Source of the DNA: Myxococcota bacterium
GTDB lineage: Bacteria; Myxococcota_C; UBA6777
Direction of reading: 5' to 3'
Length of the DNA: 8,822 nucleotides
NCBI GenBank assembly: GCA_963169055.1
Contig: CAUJFU010000428.1
Coordinates: 1 to 8,822 of the forward strand
Position numbers and translations under genes: made by a program. The notes beneath the pieces are model-generated. The model made no database searches. It saw only the letters and a list, made by a program, of their open reading frames with translations, and had not been told where the DNA came from. Positions 8,001-8,822 of the stretch are shown one piece after another. Every line of letters begins with the position of its first letter. Within the stretch, counting starts at the first letter, position 1.

Positions 8001-8117
8001 CAGATGATCCGTAGCGTCTCGGACTTCGATCAACTCTTTGTGATCAGCCACGACGACACCTTCGAATCCATGACGGATCACTACGTGCTCGTCGGAGAAG
8101 AAAGCCGAGGTCTCTAA
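5043..8117 (+). CDS. Rad50/SbcC-type ATPase with variant zinc hook
   Basis: 1024 residues, close to E. coli SbcC (1048). The N-terminal ABC half has MQIRRVEVKDFKSHK, Walker A GPNGAGKT (30-37) and a Q-loop in GVPQGTM (Gln142). Long charged coiled coils follow (about 175-515 and 535-890), separated at mid-protein by GGICPFFSKRC, with Cys523 and Cys530. This is where the Rad50 zinc hook (usually CxxC) sits, but here the cysteines are six residues apart. The C-terminal half has the ABC signature LSGGEQ (942-947), Walker B LAFFDEPTAHMD (Asp971, Glu972) and the switch His1003 in VISHDD. The family pairs with the Mre11/SbcD nuclease to process DNA ends and hairpins; no sbcD is adjacent here, so a partner, if any, is encoded elsewhere. 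All ATPase motifs are intact. The frame stays open upstream to 4593, but that part is antisense to the MshEN gene and lacks family homology. An SMC-like role is less likely, because SMC hinges are larger. Confidence 0.92.
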   Translation: MQIRRVEVKDFKSHKHFVCEFKRGTNAICGPNGAGKTSLIEAIGFALFNASPSKKMIEMIRRGGRKLEIYVDFQASADERLYRAVRTLTPSSASVYRVIDLELNEAVAADQKECLKKLSNLMDLHPNTDLRKLYTEILGVPQGTMTSAFLAGDKERRDIFGPLLRVDEYDTAYKEMQPRLLREMEHQKSRLEAQIESNAKRLLQLPAATQELHERQSLVATNEKACAELEQELSHLQQGLQTLEAKEKVIAALEVGRQSAHNRWIRCEAEQEQAQKNANEAREAREIIQPHLQPATRHAEAKKEEARLVEQAKLYQKTREIRQDKRHRLDSAEREEKRLQEKRLEQIDAQQRLIELEPLLADYQTARSEQKRLEQEVTALKALNKQIKELDQEIAQCLANIEACRTSLQHWPFVEQQIEQLHSLRKQEPSALHLVAQKKLEQQEHLRRKNEIEQIRIETTKIVQEGQSAASQLKQAEEEREPCAERLEHWQRETSRLMAEITQLEVRIEDETDFRADVSGGICPFFSKRCKNLPEGQDLRDFLTKNLERYRQELADRQSQYAKAQQEEKAAQQAHNDQIARCTALSQRKKDLEQQYRERRNKSSACEKEMLDHPDVTGELSEAEAEVLRIQTELSSLEGIEATHKQLQGIHAQLSSNESNLNLKRYYLDTKHTESIEKAGVDSLLHEIQQRIEAMGDPEAEARRWQHIAQERTKTEKELQSWEAKATQLRGECASLDEEMTQLGDPETTLEHLRKELRETQNSYEILLQHKANAESVEKYEALFEKKRLDWQQASQHLAKLDADLCEARKDLDPEQLQAQRKAHGDCNGLFQHARGALGPARKLLETSQRLVAELVELEARQQEIQNEYTRLIEALECFHVLRKTIREAGPKMTSALIQSISGQANRIFREITQRHDWDIQWNEDFLAELKEGEHSRSFANLSGGEQMAVALAIRLALIRELSDIRLAFFDEPTAHMDQERRRGLAQMIRSVSDFDQLFVISHDDTFESMTDHYVLVGEESRGL

Positions 8118-8822
8118 CGGCGGGTTGGATGCCAAGGTAGGGGCGACCACAGCAACACCGCGTGTTGTTGGCTCAGCCGAATGATCTGCTGGACTTCCGC
8201 AAGCGCATGTCGCGGAAACTGCTGTGGAAACATCTGTTGCAACGATGCAAGCGCCGCAGGCAACACAGATGGCTGCTGGAGACTCGCACGCGCAGACATC
8301 AGCTCGCGCAACGAAAACGCAGGTCCGCTATGGACATACATCGGCTCGGCATCTGAGGACTTGCTTCTTTTCTGCGCCCACGCCACAGCATCGTCCAAAC
8401 CGCCGCACGCATCGACCAGCTTGTGCTCTAGCGCACGAAAACCAAAGTACACCTTCCCTTGTGCAAGCGCGTGGATCTCGTCACGCGAACGGTGGCGCTG
8501 TACCGCAACTCGCCCAAGGAATTGTTCGTAAGCTTCTTCCATCTGCACGCGGCGACGGGCGATGTCCGCTTCGGTTGGATCGTGCGTCACAGAAAATAGC
8601 CGACTCCCCTCCGTCCCGCCGATCTCTGTCTGATGGATACGCAACCGCTGAAACAGATCTCGCGCAATAAACTTCCCACCAAACACACCGATCGAACCCG
8701 TCAAACACCACGGGCTGCTGATGATCCGCTCCGTCCCACACGCCACATAATACCCGCCCGAAGCCGCGTAGCTTTCGAGAAAAGCCACCACAGGCTTTTC
8801 TTCGCTCAGTTGCCGCAGCGCA
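8114..8822 (-). CDS. sppA: Signal peptide peptidase SppA (S49 family), C-terminal part, 5' end outside window
   Basis: 235 complete codons are visible; the frame runs open off the right edge, so the N-terminus is missing. SppA is a membrane-bound serine protease that degrades leftover signal peptides. The S49 core is clear: KPVVAF, then YAASGGYYVA with the nucleophile Ser (21st visible residue, codon 8759-8761), ISSPWCLTGSIGVFGGKF, and further on AQGKVYFGFRALEHKLVDACGGLDDAV. In short Bacillus-type SppA the catalytic Lys lies in the segment matching GFRALEHKLVD, and I see Leu/Glu at that place. In the long E. coli type the Lys comes from the N-terminal half, so this may be a long-type SppA with its Lys beyond the window. 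The tail after about residue 165 is low in conservation. Its stop overlaps the stop of the convergent Rad50-like gene by 4 bases, with no terminator between them. Confidence 0.9.
   Translation of the reverse strand, partial: ALRQLSEEKPVVAFLESYAASGGYYVACGTERIISSPWCLTGSIGVFGGKFIARDLFQRLRIHQTEIGGTEGSRLFSVTHDPTEADIARRRVQMEEAYEQFLGRVAVQRHRSRDEIHALAQGKVYFGFRALEHKLVDACGGLDDAVAWAQKRSKSSDAEPMYVHSGPAFSLRELMSARASLQQPSVLPAALASLQQMFPQQFPRHALAEVQQIIRLSQQHAVLLWSPLPWHPTRR

Noticed and set aside
206-8822. A single multi-gene defence or mobile system
   Set aside because: Gene orientations alternate, the functions are mostly housekeeping, and there are no mobility genes, flanking repeats or attachment sites.

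Overview
The window reads as ordinary chromosomal DNA of a Gram-negative bacterium. My best guess is a myxobacteria-like or Bradymonadales-like deltaproteobacterial lineage. The basis is a predicted lipoprotein with a Pro/Thr/Ser/Gln linker followed by WD40 propellers, a stand-alone MshEN/GspE-N-type protein with a Pro/His-rich linker, and an SppA protease. This is a style judgement from sequence, not a phylogenetic placement. Genes on both strands have similar composition, and I see no tRNA, rRNA, insertion sequence, integrase or CRISPR array.

Layout. Bases 1-100 hold a 25-bp tandem repeat (three identical units and one degenerate unit) that probably continues upstream of the window. Bases 206-2566 (+) encode a predicted lipoprotein with 14 WD40-like blades. 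A gap of about 340 bases follows, then stand-alone GTP cyclohydrolase II (ribA, 2911-3615, +). ribA converges on a minus-strand gene (3647-4753) for a MshEN-domain protein that lacks any ATPase domain. A divergent gap (4754-5042) rich in inverted repeats separates it from a 1024-residue Rad50/SbcC-type ATPase (5043-8117, +), which carries an unusual C-x6-C hook exactly mid-protein. The ATPase gene overlaps tail to tail by 4 bases with sppA (minus strand), of which only the 3' part lies in the window.

How the genes relate. Gene orientation (+, +, -, +, -) and spacing argue against one operon or a single dedicated system. Each gene looks like an independent unit: envelope-attached WD40 scaffold, riboflavin biosynthesis, possible c-di-GMP-linked adaptor, DNA-end repair ATPase, and membrane peptide hydrolase. 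I do not find convincing evidence of a new multi-gene system. The points most worth a second look are the variant hook of an SbcC-like ATPase with no adjacent sbcD, the MshEN protein without an ATPase, the inverted repeats of the divergent gap, and the tandem repeat at the left edge.
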